Shown: positions 63,401 to 64,000 of the stretch, piece after piece
Layout: every line of letters begins with the position of its first letter
How positions within the stretch are numbered: the stretch's first letter is position 1
Source of the DNA: Xestospongia muta
Taxonomy: Eukaryota > Porifera > Demospongiae > Haplosclerida > Petrosiidae
Assembly: GCA_963693285.1 (NCBI GenBank)
Contig: OY848919.1
Location: 8,737,461 to 8,801,460, forward strand
Length of the DNA: 64,000 nucleotides
Reading direction: 5' to 3'
Position numbers and translations under genes: made by a program
Notes under the pieces: generated by a model
What the model saw: the letters and a program-made list of their open reading frames with translations, nothing else
Databases searched by the model: none
What the model was told of the DNA's origin: nothing

Positions 63401-63670
63401 TAGTTAGATAACGTATTTGATGTTCTTGTGTGTTTTTAATCTATAGGCTCAGTCACTTATAGATGTATGTTTAGTAATAATCATGTAATTGCTATTTTAA
63501 TTTCTATTGTTGTTGTGTTCAATATAATATATATAATATTTTGGACAACTAAAAAGTCTGTGATTTATAGAAGGGGTTGGTTATGTCTAACAGCTCAAGA
63601 GACTCTCAATACAACAATCTACATGTACTGTATACTAGACTTATATTCCAGAAGAATGTCTGTAATTTGA
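54458..63670 (+). CDS. Gene G: LRR-ZU5-coiled coil-ZU5-CARD membrane protein (PIDD-like order)
   Basis: Twenty exons with GT-AG ends (54458-54479, 54531-55049, 55672-56469, 56805-57191, 57253-57377, 57447-57581, 57627-57801, 58103-58129, 59752-59808, 59856-59927, 59980-60042, 60577-60651, 60704-60766, 61177-61260, 61315-61920, 61968-62083, 62139-62303, 62357-62618, 62843-63151, 63447-63670) sum to 4284 nt, or 1427 codons plus a stop. Domains: helical N-terminus (1-180); ribonuclease-inhibitor-type LRRs (~298-430, LKTLDLSNCDITDKG); ZU5 (447-575, YKLEIQHCVKLE, GGQFTPGSRYG); beta-rich module (576-720); coiled coil from duplicated exons (~740-839); second ZU5 (868-1010, DECGLKLFIPREV); Gly/Val/Ala-rich hydrophobic run (~1013-1067); second beta-rich module (1070-1250); CARD-like (1251-1353); membrane helix (~1362-1387) and short basic tail. 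ZU5 and death-fold domains are known in cell-death scaffolds such as UNC5 and PIDD1; a signalling role here is inferred. The small first exon could be a misread. Confidence 0.78.
56519..56669. repeat. 151-bp duplicated intron segment, copy 1
   Basis: Matches 59471-59621 with two substitutions seen by eye. Both lie in introns of gene G, same orientation, 2.95 kb apart. No ORF. Confidence 0.9.
58454..59330 (+). mobile_element. hAT-family transposon remnant inside a gene G intron
   Basis: Lies between exons 8 and 9 of gene G. CAGGG at 58454 fits the usual hAT terminal start. Broken ORFs (58507-58707, 58752-58961, 58992-59222) read as a ZNF862/ZMYM-like hAT transposase: CDESTDVANLK, FGSDRVPVMAGKRTGV, ISIHSAAH. 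Stops and frame changes separate them, and the C-terminal dimerisation region is missing. Not functional. Confidence 0.7.
59471..59621. repeat. 151-bp duplicated intron segment, copy 2
   Basis: Second copy of 56519-56669, placed just after the hAT remnant. Confidence 0.9.
59856..60766 (+). repeat. Tandem duplication of a two-exon coiled-coil unit in gene G
   Basis: Exons 10-11 (59856-59927, 59980-60042) and 12-13 (60577-60651, 60704-60766) are copies. Compare TDKVLSEKQEEIETFT with TDKVLVEKQEEIERLT. The short introns between them also match (GTTAGTAGTACATACCATAT and GTTAGTAATACATACCATAT), as does part of the following intron. Each copy adds a Lys/Glu-rich heptad-like helix. Confidence 0.85.
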
Positions 63671-64000
63671 ATTTATAGATAATAATTACTGTGAACCAAT
63701 ACTTTGAACTTTGTCACTTAATGTTATCACAGAATCATCTTCAAAGTCTGCCAGCATGGTGTGAATTTACTGTTAGTAATTGATGGAGTCAAGGTTGTCT
63801 ACAGCTGCATGGTTCTATTACAATTTATGTTTAAAGACTAGGGCAAAATTTAATGATGATCCTAAGAAATGTCTGCAGACGTGCTTGAATAAATGTAAAT
63901 CATTGAAAGTAATAGTTCTACAGTGGAATCATTGTCTGATCTCTAAAATTATGTGATTCACACTGCATTGCAATGAACATTTCGGTTTAGCTGAGTATTT
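63671..64000. other. Downstream of gene G, no gene recognised
   Basis: Probable 3' UTR and intergenic DNA. No domain or further exon was seen, and no polyadenylation signal can be assigned with confidence. Confidence 0.45.

Overview
The window looks like nuclear DNA of an early-branching animal, most likely a demosponge. It is AT-rich, has many short introns (about 50-300 nt, mostly phase 1), and carries a cluster of large multi-domain genes. These combine ankyrin or leucine-rich repeats, Roc-COR-type GTPase modules, ZU5 domains and death-fold adaptors (death domain, CARD-like). The taxon is inferred from domain content and gene style; no marker gene settles it.

Layout. 1-475: broken DDE transposase fragment. 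2.9-7.9 kb (-): gene A, intact ANK-Roc-COR protein with a spliced C-terminal CARD-like exon. 9.1-13.6 kb (-): gene B, a tandem duplicate of A with a longer ankyrin array and at least five inactivating lesions. 13.9-17.3 kb: non-coding, with two MITE-like copies and one copy of a ~400-bp repeat. 17.8-19.2 kb (-): gene D, a CARD-like exon cut off at its 5' side and followed by exons with a nuclear-localisation-like tail. The second copy of the ~400-bp repeat separates it from gene E (19.6-21.5 kb, +), a COR fragment joined to a death domain. 21.4-22.3 kb (-): another COR relic. 23.6-25.0 kb (-): Ty3/gypsy relic. 25.4-31.2 kb (+): gene F, death domain - helical region - Roc-like GTPase - COR - CARD, with one frameshift in a T run. 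32.1-36.65 kb (+): LTR-bounded but broken Ty3/gypsy element.

38.06-46.29 kb is the most unusual object: a giant inverted repeat with ~3.3-kb arms that align without any net indel. Each arm carries a complete five-exon DDE integrase gene. The ~1.6-kb centre carries the ends of two convergent RING-like partner genes, which are strongly diverged (343 versus 203 residues). The element sits inside A-rich DNA with short packed ORFs of unknown nature. 47.5-48.3 kb: ~115-bp minisatellite. 51.0-52.2 kb: spliced 5' part of a transposon-type gene.

54.46-63.67 kb (+): gene G. I could join twenty exons in consistent phase to give 1427 codons, with the order conserved helical N-terminus, LRRs, ZU5, beta-rich module, coiled coil, ZU5, Gly-rich hydrophobic stretch, beta-rich module, CARD-like domain, C-terminal membrane helix. 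This resembles the animal PIDD1 order (LRR-ZU5-ZU5-UPA-death domain), with a CARD in the last place and membrane segments added.

Genes A, D, F and G share one CARD-like module. F and G share a conserved promoter block containing an NRF1-like GCATGCGC core. Together this suggests a locally expanding, shuffling family of innate-immune or cell-death signalling proteins in DNA heavily worked by transposons. Exon models are read by eye from splice signals and reading-frame continuity; no transcript or database evidence was available.
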